64,000 nucleotides of DNA, from contig JBDRED010000005.1 of NCBI GenBank assembly GCA_043820025.1, positions 1 to 64,000 on the forward strand, in the 5' to 3' direction. The position numbers were made by a program, and so were the translations under genes. The stretch is from JBDRED01 sp043820025 [NCBI: Elusimicrobiota bacterium] (GTDB taxonomy: Bacteria; RUG730; JBDRED01). Each line of letters starts with the position of its first letter. Positions within the stretch are counted from its first letter, which is position 1. The notes under the pieces were generated by a model, which was not told where the DNA came from, searched no databases, and was given only the letters and a program-made list of their open reading frames with translations. Shown one piece after another: positions 44,816 through 52,830 of the stretch.

Positions 44816-46003
44816 ATGAGTAATAAATATCCGCGTTTCGTATTTTCATCAGAGTCAGTAACCGAAGGCCATCCGGATAAGGTGTGTGATCAGATTTCTG
44901 ACGCAGTACTTGATGAGGTGTTAACCAATGATCCTAACGGCCGTGTAGCGTGCGAAACATTTATTACTGTGGGCATGCTTATTATCGGAGGAGAAATAAC
45001 AACAAACTCAAACGTTGAGGTTCAAGAGCTGGCGAGGTCGGTAATAAAAGATATTGGTTATACAGACGCTAAATATGGTTTTAACTATGAATCATGCGGC
45101 GTTCTAAACGCTATTGGCAAACAGTCGCCTGATATTGCGCAGGGAGTTGATGTGGGCGGAGCCGGCGACCAAGGGCTAATGATCGGATATGCGTGCAAAG
45201 AGACTGAGGAGCTTATGCCAATGCCAATAATGCTTGCGCATAAACTTGCAGCGAGGCTTGCTAAGGTAAGAAAGGAAGGCATTCTTGGTTATCTGGGGCC
45301 TGATGGTAAATCTCAAGTTAGCGTTGAATATATTGACGGCAAGCCCAGCCGTGTTGACAGCGTAGTTATTTCTACTCAGCATACAACAGAAATTTTAGAC
45401 AGCACAGGCCATCAGATCACACAGGCCTCAAGAGATGAGATTATTCAGAATGTAGTACTGCCAATAATTAATAAGAACCTGCTTGATCAAAATACAAAAT
45501 ATTATATTAATCCTACCGGAAAGTTTGTTATTGGCGGGCCTCAGTCAGATACAGGTATGACCGGCAGAAAAATAATCGTTGATACATACGGCGGAATGGC
45601 TGCGCATGGCGGCGGCGCTTTTTCAGGAAAGGATCCAACAAAGGTTGACCGCAGCGCTTGTTATGCAGCCAGATATATAGCTAAAAATATTGTAGCAGCA
45701 GGATTAGCTGAGAAATGCACGATTCAGCTCGCGTATGCAATAGGCGTAGCTGAGCCTGTGTCAATTATGGTAGACGCAATGGGGACAAGCGAGCTTCCGT
45801 GCACAGATTTAGAAAAATTGGTTCGTGAAAATTTTAATCTTACGCCTGCCGGTATTATAAAGATGCTTGATTTGAAAAAGCCAATCTATAGAAAGACAGC
45901 GGCATACGGGCATTTTGGAAGAAATGAATTTTCATGGGAAAAGACGGATAGGGCTGAAGCATTAAAAAAATCCGCTTTAAAAATCTGTAAGATGGTAGTG
46001 TGA
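44816..46003 (+). CDS. metK: S-adenosylmethionine synthetase
   Basis: 395 aa from the ATG at 44816, after AGGAGAGG; an in-frame ATG at 44771 adds an unlikely basic extension. [32 protein letters not shown] and [19 protein letters not shown] are the family signatures. It makes SAM from methionine and ATP. I see no SAM riboswitch in the 58-base leader. Confidence 0.97.
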   Translation: MSNKYPRFVFSSESVTEGHPDKVCDQISDAVLDEVLTNDPNGRVACETFITVGMLIIGGEITTNSNVEVQELARSVIKDIGYTDAKYGFNYESCGVLNAIGKQSPDIAQGVDVGGAGDQGLMIGYACKETEELMPMPIMLAHKLAARLAKVRKEGILGYLGPDGKSQVSVEYIDGKPSRVDSVVISTQHTTEILDSTGHQITQASRDEIIQNVVLPIINKNLLDQNTKYYINPTGKFVIGGPQSDTGMTGRKIIVDTYGGMAAHGGGAFSGKDPTKVDRSACYAARYIAKNIVAAGLAEKCTIQLAYAIGVAEPVSIMVDAMGTSELPCTDLEKLVRENFNLTPAGIIKMLDLKKPIYRKTAAYGHFGRNEFSWEKTDRAEALKKSALKICKMVV

Positions 46004-46081
46004 CAAAAGTCACAAAAAAAAAACTTGCACTTTGAATATAAGTATTGTAAGCTTTTTAAGATTTAAAAAAGGAGGGTTTAT

Positions 46082-47035
46082 ATGAAAAAACTCGCATCGA
46101 TCGTGCTTATTATTGTGATGTTTAGCTTAAGCGGTTGTGGCGACACAAACTTTTTTAGCTGGACTCATAAAGCAGGCAGTAAAAAGACAACGGAAGCTTT
46201 GACAGCTGACGGACAAAGCGCATTAGCAAAGAAGGATTATGATGGAGCTTATGCTTATTTCTCAGACGCTATTGCAAAAGATTCGTCTAACAGCGAAGCA
46301 AGATACGGCAGAGCTCAGGCTGCTTATGGAAAAGCAGGGATCAGCTTATCTTCGCTCCTGGCAAGCGCATTACAAAATATGGAAGATGATAATGGCATGA
46401 TATCTACTTTTGATATTGTTCAACCGAGCGATTTATCTCCGGACAGCCTTATTCCTGATTCGATTGGTGACCTAAAAAATTTATATGACGCTACAGCGCA
46501 GGTTGTTGAGGATTTAAAAATAATAGCTGACGGGCATGGGAATGGAGTTATTCCTGCTGATGATCCTGATGTAAATATTAACCTTGCATTTGCTCAGCTG
46601 ATTCAAGGCGTGCTCTTTGTATTAGACAGCAATGCGGATGGATATCCGGGCATCGCAGGCGATTTGGTTCAGGTTAATAAAGATTATACAGTAACTGAGC
46701 CAAAAGACTTTGAGTGGAACGCGCTTAAAGCGGACGCTGTTGCGTTAGATAAATTTAAAAAGCAGGTTCAAAAAGGCGTAATATATGTTTTAGGGACAGG
46801 CGCAAAAGGCAAAGCAGTTGAATTTTTTGGCGCATCTATTTATGCGGGATTAGATTCAGTTTACAGCAGTTTTAGAGGCTCTATAGAATATTTAGATACA
46901 GCTATTAACTCAGGCAGTCTTCCAAAGACAGGTATTTTATACGACCTAAAAACAAACTTTACCGAACTTGTAAAACAAGGCGAAGGTATAGAAGGCGATG
47001 ACTTCGGGGATCTTTGGAATGAGATAAATAGCTAA
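46082..47035 (+). CDS. TPR-like lipoprotein
   Basis: 317 aa. A lipoprotein signal peptide ends in the lipobox LSGC (Cys about residue 19). A TPR-like pair follows (GQSALAKKDYDGAYAYFSDA and SEARYGRAQAAYGKAG). The rest is helical without a motif I recognise. AGGAGG precedes the ATG. It is followed 28 bases later by a TraF/PorV-like barrel gene, so the two may act together in the outer membrane. Confidence 0.8.
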   Translation: MKKLASIVLIIVMFSLSGCGDTNFFSWTHKAGSKKTTEALTADGQSALAKKDYDGAYAYFSDAIAKDSSNSEARYGRAQAAYGKAGISLSSLLASALQNMEDDNGMISTFDIVQPSDLSPDSLIPDSIGDLKNLYDATAQVVEDLKIIADGHGNGVIPADDPDVNINLAFAQLIQGVLFVLDSNADGYPGIAGDLVQVNKDYTVTEPKDFEWNALKADAVALDKFKKQVQKGVIYVLGTGAKGKAVEFFGASIYAGLDSVYSSFRGSIEYLDTAINSGSLPKTGILYDLKTNFTELVKQGEGIEGDDFGDLWNEINS

Positions 47036-47063
47036 TTTTAGAATATTTAATAAGGAGGGGATT

Positions 47064-48338
47064 GTGTATAAAAAAATAATAAGTATAATTGCTCTAACAT
47101 TATTTGTATCTACTGCAATGCTGTATTCTGCTGAATCGCCATTTTATAAACGCGGAGTAAGAGCGCTTGGCATGGGCGGAGCGCATGTGTGCCTTTCAGA
47201 CGACCAGAACGCTTTTTTCTATAACCCGGCCGGGATTACAAAACGAGAAAAGAGAATGCTTACATTAGTTGATATGCCTATATCAATAACTGACGATATG
47301 TTAAAATTCTATGATTGGTATAAAGATAATGAAGACGCATTAAAAGATTTTGATAAACTTCCGGAAACGGATAAAACAGAGCTTCTTAATGATATTACAG
47401 ATAAGATTACCTCTTACAGAACCAGATTTACATTTGGCGGCCCTATATTTCCGCTTAACTTCAACTATATCTCAGGACCTAGAGGCGCGAACAACAACAT
47501 GTTCTGGGGGATTGGAGTATTTGACCAGGTTGATATAGGTTTTAATTTGAATTCAGGTATTCTTATACCAAAGCTGGATATTTGGGGACATGCGGATGTG
47601 GCAGGTATGTTTATGCTTGCGAGAAAGTTTGATAATGATGTGTCAGTCGGCGCAAATATTAAATACATAGGAAGAGCAGGGCTTGATGAAAGAGGAATAA
47701 GTATTCTTGCGCTTGAAGGCTTAGAGCCTATGATACAGCCCGGATTTGGTATGGGCGTTGACCTTGGCGTAACATGGGATTTTAAAGAAAATATGGAAGT
47801 CGGAATGAGCATTATGGACGTAGGCGGCACGCCTATTAAGTATAAAGAAGCTACAAAAGATACAACTGACGATGGCGTAACAACAACTCAGACTAAGGAA
47901 GAATATACAGGAATAATTTATTCCAGAGTTAATTTAGGTTTTGCTTACAAGCCGATCGATACATGGAATCTTCCATTAAAGCCTGATTTAACCTTAGCTG
48001 TTGATATTCATGATGTTCTTGATTCAGAGGATGACGGTAAGCTAAGCTTTTCAGAGCTATTTAAAAAGATGCATATGGGCGCTGAATTTCAATGGAACCT
48101 GGTTCAGTTTAGATGCGGCCTTAATTCAGGATATCCGACATTGGGATTAGGCGCGTCTCTGTTAGGTTTTAAGGTTGAGTATGCTTACTATACTGATGAA
48201 ATGGGGCTGTTCCCGGGCGACCTTCCGGAAACAAATCACATGATTTCAGTTGCGTGGAGATTTGGAGCAGGAAGAGTAAGCGAAAAGGAGTCAATGCGTC
48301 TAAAGGAAAAAAGATTAGCTAGATATAGTAAAATATAA
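47064..48338 (+). CDS. Outer-membrane barrel of the TraF/PorV-like family
   Basis: 424 aa from a GTG after GGAGGGG. There is a signal peptide, then GVRALGMGGAHVCLSDDQNAFFYNPAG, the hallmark of PorV/FadL-like and TraF-type barrels. Many amphipathic strands follow, ending in VAWRFGAG. It is predicted to sit in the outer membrane. It ends at a clear terminator. Confidence 0.8.
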   Translation: MYKKIISIIALTLFVSTAMLYSAESPFYKRGVRALGMGGAHVCLSDDQNAFFYNPAGITKREKRMLTLVDMPISITDDMLKFYDWYKDNEDALKDFDKLPETDKTELLNDITDKITSYRTRFTFGGPIFPLNFNYISGPRGANNNMFWGIGVFDQVDIGFNLNSGILIPKLDIWGHADVAGMFMLARKFDNDVSVGANIKYIGRAGLDERGISILALEGLEPMIQPGFGMGVDLGVTWDFKENMEVGMSIMDVGGTPIKYKEATKDTTDDGVTTTQTKEEYTGIIYSRVNLGFAYKPIDTWNLPLKPDLTLAVDIHDVLDSEDDGKLSFSELFKKMHMGAEFQWNLVQFRCGLNSGYPTLGLGASLLGFKVEYAYYTDEMGLFPGDLPETNHMISVAWRFGAGRVSEKESMRLKEKRLARYSKI

Positions 48339-48366
48339 TTAAATTTTTCCAAAATATTTAGATTCA

Positions 48367-48399
48367 AACAAGCCGGTGCATACAGCCCGGCTTGTTTTT
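48367..48399 (+). terminator. Rho-independent terminator after the barrel gene
   Basis: Perfect arms AACAAGCCGG (48367-48376) and CCGGCTTGTT (48387-48396) with a ten-base loop and a T run. Confidence 0.88.
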
Positions 48400-48422
48400 G
48401 TTAGAGGGACGGTCATTTACCG

Positions 48423-48473
48423 ATGGGGACATTCCTCAAGGCCGGAAAGAGGGGTGGGGATGAGTGTCCCCAT
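48423..48473. repeat. Dispersed hairpin ATGGGGACA...TGTCCCCAT
   Basis: Nine-bp perfect outer arms (48423-48431 and 48465-48473) with further partial pairing inside. It is a REP-like element in the leader of the M6 protease gene and gives a false N-terminal extension to that frame. Confidence 0.75.
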
Positions 48474-48485
48474 TGTTTAAATTAT

Positions 48486-50126
48486 ATGAAACATTTACTT
48501 AAACTAATTTTATTTCTTGTTTTGCTGCTAAGCAGTTATCTTTATGCCGGTTATGCTCCTCCTCGGCCCGGCAGATTTAATACAGAATATAATAACCGTT
48601 CTACACAATCAAATATTCCTCAAATGAGGACATACGCTATACCTAAAAAGCGGTCGCAGTTTGTTTCAGGAACATTAAAACCATTAATTATCCTAATAGA
48701 ATTTTCGGATGTAAAGGCGCGCGTCTCGTCTACAACTACCTATTTCGATAATATGGTTTTTTCCGCAGGCGGCGCAAGCATGAATACATATTACAAAGAA
48801 AATTCCGAAAATAAAATGAGTTTTTCCAAGATTGGAAATCCAAATCCTACTTTATGGCTTACTGCAGAAAATACACTGGCATATTATGGAGCAGATGATG
48901 ATAACATTGACGAGCGTATAGACGAGTTAGCAAAAACAGCTGTAATCAAAGCGGATAATCAAGGTGTTGATTTTTCTCAATATGATGATGATGGCGACGG
49001 ATATGTTGATTATGTAATCATTGTTCATGCAGGACAGGCGCAGGAGTATTCAGGCGTTTCCAATGATATATGGTCGCACCAGGGGATAATTCCGAATGGT
49101 TATTCGGTAGACGGCGTAAAGGTTAGGGCATACGCAATGGTGTCCGAGTATTCGCCTGTGGGCGTGTTTTCTCATGAGTTTGGGCATTTACTTGGACTGC
49201 CTGATTTGTATGATACTGCAACAGGAGATACTGTTGTCGCAACATGGTGCCTTATGGATTTAGGCGCCTGGCTTGGCGGAGCAAATCACGACGGAACAAA
49301 TCCGAGTCATCTTTCAGTATGGTGCAAAAAATATTTAGGCTGGATAAGCGCAGAGGAGATTACTGCAGATAAAAAAAATATGTTGATATATCCAAACGCT
49401 GAGGCGGAACCTGCGGGAGAAAAGAAGTATTTAAAAATTCCTATTCTTGGATCCAATACAGAATATTTTTTAGTCGAATATCGCAGAAAGACTCCGTCTC
49501 CGTATATCTTTGAAAAAAATATCGGAGGCGAAGGCATATTAATTTGGCATATTAATGATAGTGTCAACCTATTTAGAATTGGCGCGAATAAGGTAAATGT
49601 TGATCCTGATAACCTTGGCGTTGCTCTTATAAGCGCGGATGATATTGTGAATGTTGAAACAGCGGAAGGCGATCCATGGAGAAAAGGGCAGATATTTATG
49701 AGCCCGAGAAGCGATAGCAGTGACGGCAGAAAGAGTAATATTTTGATATCGAACTTTGGAATACCCGGAAATACTTTTGATACTATGGATATTTACATTA
49801 TTAAAATGACTTCTAATCTATCAATAAATCAGCATTATGCTTATCCAAGCCCTTCTCTTGGCCCGGTTAATTTTAAATTTATTTCTGATACAAATATTAA
49901 TGACGGAACAGTATATATTTATAACATTGCGGGCGAAGAAATAAGAAGAATGAATGTTAATAGCGATAATATTTTAGTCAATTCATCTAAAGATTACGCT
50001 CTTGTTTATGATGTTTTATGGGATGGATATAATAATAATGGAGAGCCGTCTGCTTCAGGCCTTTATTTATATCTATTAAAAGCTGATAATGTGTATGTAA
50101 AAAATAAGTTTGCAATAGTTAAATAG
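48486..50126 (+). CDS. M6-family secreted metalloprotease with FlgD-like C-terminus
   Basis: 546 aa from the ATG at 48486, which begins the signal peptide MKHLLKLILFLVLLLSSYLYA; the frame is open upstream only through a repeat. The zinc site is FSHEFGHLLGLPDLYD, as in immune-inhibitor-A-type M6 peptidases. The last 90 residues (YPSPSLGP, VYIYNIAGEEIRR, WDGYNNNGEPSASGLYLY) form a FlgD-Ig/secretion-type domain like that at the end of the protein at 55776. No clear ribosome-binding site is seen. The protein is probably exported to the cell surface. Confidence 0.85.
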   Translation: MKHLLKLILFLVLLLSSYLYAGYAPPRPGRFNTEYNNRSTQSNIPQMRTYAIPKKRSQFVSGTLKPLIILIEFSDVKARVSSTTTYFDNMVFSAGGASMNTYYKENSENKMSFSKIGNPNPTLWLTAENTLAYYGADDDNIDERIDELAKTAVIKADNQGVDFSQYDDDGDGYVDYVIIVHAGQAQEYSGVSNDIWSHQGIIPNGYSVDGVKVRAYAMVSEYSPVGVFSHEFGHLLGLPDLYDTATGDTVVATWCLMDLGAWLGGANHDGTNPSHLSVWCKKYLGWISAEEITADKKNMLIYPNAEAEPAGEKKYLKIPILGSNTEYFLVEYRRKTPSPYIFEKNIGGEGILIWHINDSVNLFRIGANKVNVDPDNLGVALISADDIVNVETAEGDPWRKGQIFMSPRSDSSDGRKSNILISNFGIPGNTFDTMDIYIIKMTSNLSINQHYAYPSPSLGPVNFKFISDTNINDGTVYIYNIAGEEIRRMNVNSDNILVNSSKDYALVYDVLWDGYNNNGEPSASGLYLYLLKADNVYVKNKFAIVK

Positions 50127-50155
50127 CGCTGAAAAAGCATCTATTTGTGGAAGTA

Positions 50156-50195
50156 TATTAATGGAAAATAATCCAAGAAGTATAAAATATTATGT
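50156..50195. repeat. 40-bp direct repeat, left flank of the AbiE cassette
   Basis: Identical over 40 bp to 51843-51882. It holds an ATG (50161) and the first 11 codons of the methyltransferase gene that is intact at 51848; after the repeat this left copy diverges and soon stops. It marks the left end of an inserted cassette. Confidence 0.9.
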
Positions 50196-50288
50196 TAATA
50201 TATTTATTGGGCAAAGGGAAAGGTTGGAAAGATTATTAATAACTTTGTGTTAGATTTGTATATGCGGCTAAATACTTCGAAAAAATAC

Positions 50289-50329
50289 TTGACAAATAAC
50301 CAGTAAGTACCTAAAATGGGTACATACTG
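50289..50329 (+). promoter_or_regulatory. Promoter and operator of the AbiE cassette
   Basis: TTGACA (50289-50294), 17 bases, TAAAAT (50312-50317). An inverted repeat CAGTAAGTACC (50301-50311) and GGTACATACTG (50319-50329), 10 of 11 paired, overlaps the -10 box. The GGAGG site follows at 50329-50333. This is a typical autorepressed antitoxin operator. Confidence 0.82.
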
Positions 50330-50337
50330 GAGGATGT

Positions 50338-50973
50338 ATGATACAAAAGATTCTGGAAAACGCAATTTCGGGTGAATTTGACTATAATTTATTGCTATAT
50401 TGCCTATCTGAATATAAAAATCCCAGGAAAGAGATCACAAAGTTATTGAAAAGGAAAGATATAATTAGAGTAAAAAAGGGTTTATATGTTTTTGGGGAAA
50501 AAGTGAAAAATGCGCCTCCATATTCACTGGAGGTATTGGCGAATCTAATATATGGGCCGTCGTATATATCATGCGAATATGCGTTAAGCTATTATGGCTT
50601 GATTCCTGAAAGAGTAAAGATTGTTTCGAGTATAACGAATAAAAGAAATAAATATTTTAGTACGCCGATAGGGGATTTCTCTTATAAATATTTGGCTTCT
50701 CAAAAATATAGAGTCGGGATCACCCAAATACAAATAGATAAGGTTAGAAATATTTTGATAGCGACAAAAGAGAAAGCGTTAATTGATTTTATTCATAATG
50801 AAAAAATATCGGATGTCGCTGAGATGAAAAGTTTTCTTTGCGAAAATTTGAGAATTGACGAAGAAATGTTATTAGATTTAGACGTAACTCAAATTCGTTC
50901 CATTAATGAAGTATTTAAATCAAATACAATTAAATTATTAGTTGATTATTTGACTATTATTAGAGGAAAATAA
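50338..50973 (+). CDS. AbiEi-family antitoxin
   Basis: 211 aa. An N-terminal winged helix (ITKLLKRKDIIRVKKGLYVF) is followed by the AbiEi body (YGPSYISCEYALSYYGLIPE, ATKEKALIDFIH). It represses the operon and counters the toxin encoded two bases downstream. It differs strongly from the orphan AbiEi-like protein at 10238. Confidence 0.88.
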   Translation: MIQKILENAISGEFDYNLLLYCLSEYKNPRKEITKLLKRKDIIRVKKGLYVFGEKVKNAPPYSLEVLANLIYGPSYISCEYALSYYGLIPERVKIVSSITNKRNKYFSTPIGDFSYKYLASQKYRVGITQIQIDKVRNILIATKEKALIDFIHNEKISDVAEMKSFLCENLRIDEEMLLDLDVTQIRSINEVFKSNTIKLLVDYLTIIRGK

Positions 50974-50975
50974 TA

Positions 50976-51818
50976 ATGATATTAGCGGTTGAGAAGATGC
51001 TTAGTAAATATAAATTGGATTCAGTGGCTTCGTATGAAAATGCTCTGAAAGAAATAATACAAGAGATTGCTTTGCTTGGGCTTTGGAGAGCTAAGTTTTT
51101 TGAGCATGCTGCTTTTTATGGAGGAACAGCTTTGCGAATTTTCTATGGGATGGATCGATTTTCAGAAGATTTAGATTTTTCGTTATTAAAACCAAACAAA
51201 AGCTTTAATTTATTTATCTATAATAAAGCTGTTCAAGAGGAATTATCGAGTATGGGGTTTAATGTTCAAGTAAATGAAAAAAAGAGAAACAATGAGAGTA
51301 ATATTCAGGCAGCATTTATTAAGGCTGACACAAAGATGTATGATTTTGAAGTCAACTTGGATCCAAGAAAAAAGTTGAAAATTAAGTTTGAAATTGATAT
51401 AAATCCGCCTCAAAAATTTGAAACGGAAACAAAATATTTGCTTAATCCTACGGAATTTTATGTAAAGGTTTACTCAAAACCCGATCTGTTTGCCGGGAAA
51501 TTACATGCTGTTTTGTGCCGCAGGTGGGGGAAGAGAGTAAAAGGCAGAGACTGGTTTGATTTTATTTGGTTTGTCAAAAATAAAGTGCCTGTTAATTTGC
51601 GGCACTTGGAGGCGAGGTTAAAACAAACAGAGCATTTAGAAAAAAATGCGGTTTTCAATGCGGATGTTTTAAGAGAAATGCTCTTAAAAAGGATAGAAGA
51701 ATTAGATATTGAATTGGCTAAGAAGGATGTTTTGTTATTCCTTTCAGATACTGAAAGATTGCAAACATGGTCTAAAGAATTCTTTTCTCATATAGTATCT
51801 CAACTGATGGTTTTGTAA
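50976..51818 (+). CDS. AbiEii-family nucleotidyltransferase toxin
   Basis: 280 aa. The nucleotidyltransferase motif is FYGGTALRIFYGMDRFSEDL followed by DFSLL (GGT...R-x-S-x-DLDF). The lysine in PDLFAGKLHAVL and the late RDWFDFIWF segment are also typical. Family toxins modify tRNA or other acceptors with nucleotides and give phage abortive infection. The gene starts two bases after the antitoxin stop. Motifs are intact, so the toxin looks active. Confidence 0.9.
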   Translation: MILAVEKMLSKYKLDSVASYENALKEIIQEIALLGLWRAKFFEHAAFYGGTALRIFYGMDRFSEDLDFSLLKPNKSFNLFIYNKAVQEELSSMGFNVQVNEKKRNNESNIQAAFIKADTKMYDFEVNLDPRKKLKIKFEIDINPPQKFETETKYLLNPTEFYVKVYSKPDLFAGKLHAVLCRRWGKRVKGRDWFDFIWFVKNKVPVNLRHLEARLKQTEHLEKNAVFNADVLREMLLKRIEELDIELAKKDVLLFLSDTERLQTWSKEFFSHIVSQLMVL

Positions 51819-51842
51819 TTTGTAACATCGTAAAAAGGCGTT

Positions 51843-51882
51843 TATTAATGGAAAATAATCCAAGAAGTATAAAATATTATGT
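51843..51882. repeat. 40-bp direct repeat, right flank of the AbiE cassette
   Basis: Identical to 50156-50195. Here the ATG at 51848 opens the intact methyltransferase gene, so the cassette rebuilt the 5' end of its host gene. Confidence 0.9.
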
Positions 51883-52681
51883 AAAGAGATATCTATTAAA
51901 GCATCAAGATGTTTTTAAAGATAAGAAGGTTATAGATATTCCCTGTGGCAATGGAGTAACAACAGGAATATTAAAAGAAATCGGAGCTGATCCTGTCCCT
52001 ATTGATTTATTCCCTGAATATTTCAAAATTCAAGGGATGGCCTGTATAAAAGCCGATATGACAGAAGAGCTCCCGATAGAAAATGCTTCTATAGATTATA
52101 TAATAAGCCAGGAAGGGCTTGAGCATATTTCTGACCAGGCAAAGGTATTTAAAGAATTTAACAGAGTATTAAAAAATAAAGGCGAGCTGTTGATTACAAC
52201 TCCAAATTTCTCTAATTTGCAGTCGAGGTTATATCATTTTTTATCAGAATCGGAGAAAACGCTGTCTTTTATGCCGCCAAATGAGATTGATTCTATATGG
52301 ATGACAAATGAGAATGAAAATAGAGATATTTATTTTGGGCATATTTTTCTTATCGGAGTGCAAAAGCTTCGTTTGTTGGCAAAGCTTGCAGGGTTTAAAA
52401 TAAAGAGCGTAGAAAAAACAAAATTGAAAACAACATCGCTCTTATTGTTTATTATATTGTATCCATTAATATTATTAATTAATTTTATAACATATCGCAG
52501 AAACCTGAAAAAATATAAATCTTTAGATCCTAAAAAAACCTTTCATGAAATATTTAAACTATCCGTAAATCCCGGAATTCTTCTGGGATCGCATCTATTT
52601 ATAATCTTCCAAAAAGAAAAAAGTGTTTCAGAAGCGGAATCCAGTCTAAAAAAAATACATAAAACCTTCGCAACAACCTAA
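51848..52681 (+). CDS. Class I SAM-dependent methyltransferase with C-terminal membrane segment
   Basis: 277 aa. The SAM-binding motif is KVIDIPCGNGVTTGILKEIG, then IDYIISQEGLEHISD and GELLITTPNFSN. A membrane segment (LLLFIILYPLILLINFI) lies near residue 205. Similar proteins modify envelope glycans or lipids. Its first 12 codons are part of the 40-bp repeat that flanks the AbiE cassette. Confidence 0.8.
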   Translation: MENNPRSIKYYVKRYLLKHQDVFKDKKVIDIPCGNGVTTGILKEIGADPVPIDLFPEYFKIQGMACIKADMTEELPIENASIDYIISQEGLEHISDQAKVFKEFNRVLKNKGELLITTPNFSNLQSRLYHFLSESEKTLSFMPPNEIDSIWMTNENENRDIYFGHIFLIGVQKLRLLAKLAGFKIKSVEKTKLKTTSLLLFIILYPLILLINFITYRRNLKKYKSLDPKKTFHEIFKLSVNPGILLGSHLFIIFQKEKSVSEAESSLKKIHKTFATT

Positions 52682-52684
52682 ATA

Positions 52685-52745
52685 GGGGTCAGGTCTCTAC
52701 ATTCCACATTTGTGGATAAAATGTGGAATGTAGAGACCTGACCCC
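52685..52745. repeat. GGGGTCAGGTCTC inverted repeat, perfect 27-bp arms
   Basis: Arms 52685-52711 and 52719-52745 are exact reverse complements around GTGGATA. The arm sequence is the same as in the element at 61115-61213, so it is a dispersed family. No T-tract follows. Confidence 0.92.
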
Positions 52746-52830
52746 AAATGCAAATACCTGGAACAAAAGTAATCCTTATCTGTCTAATACTTAAAGATTG
52801 TATTTTCAGTTGAAATAGACAAGGGGATTT

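Noticed and set aside
46004-46030. Terminator after metK (TGTGAC-AAAA-GTCACA)
   Set aside because: The hairpin is followed by A and not T on the plus strand; it could act only for minus-strand transcription, and there is none to terminate.
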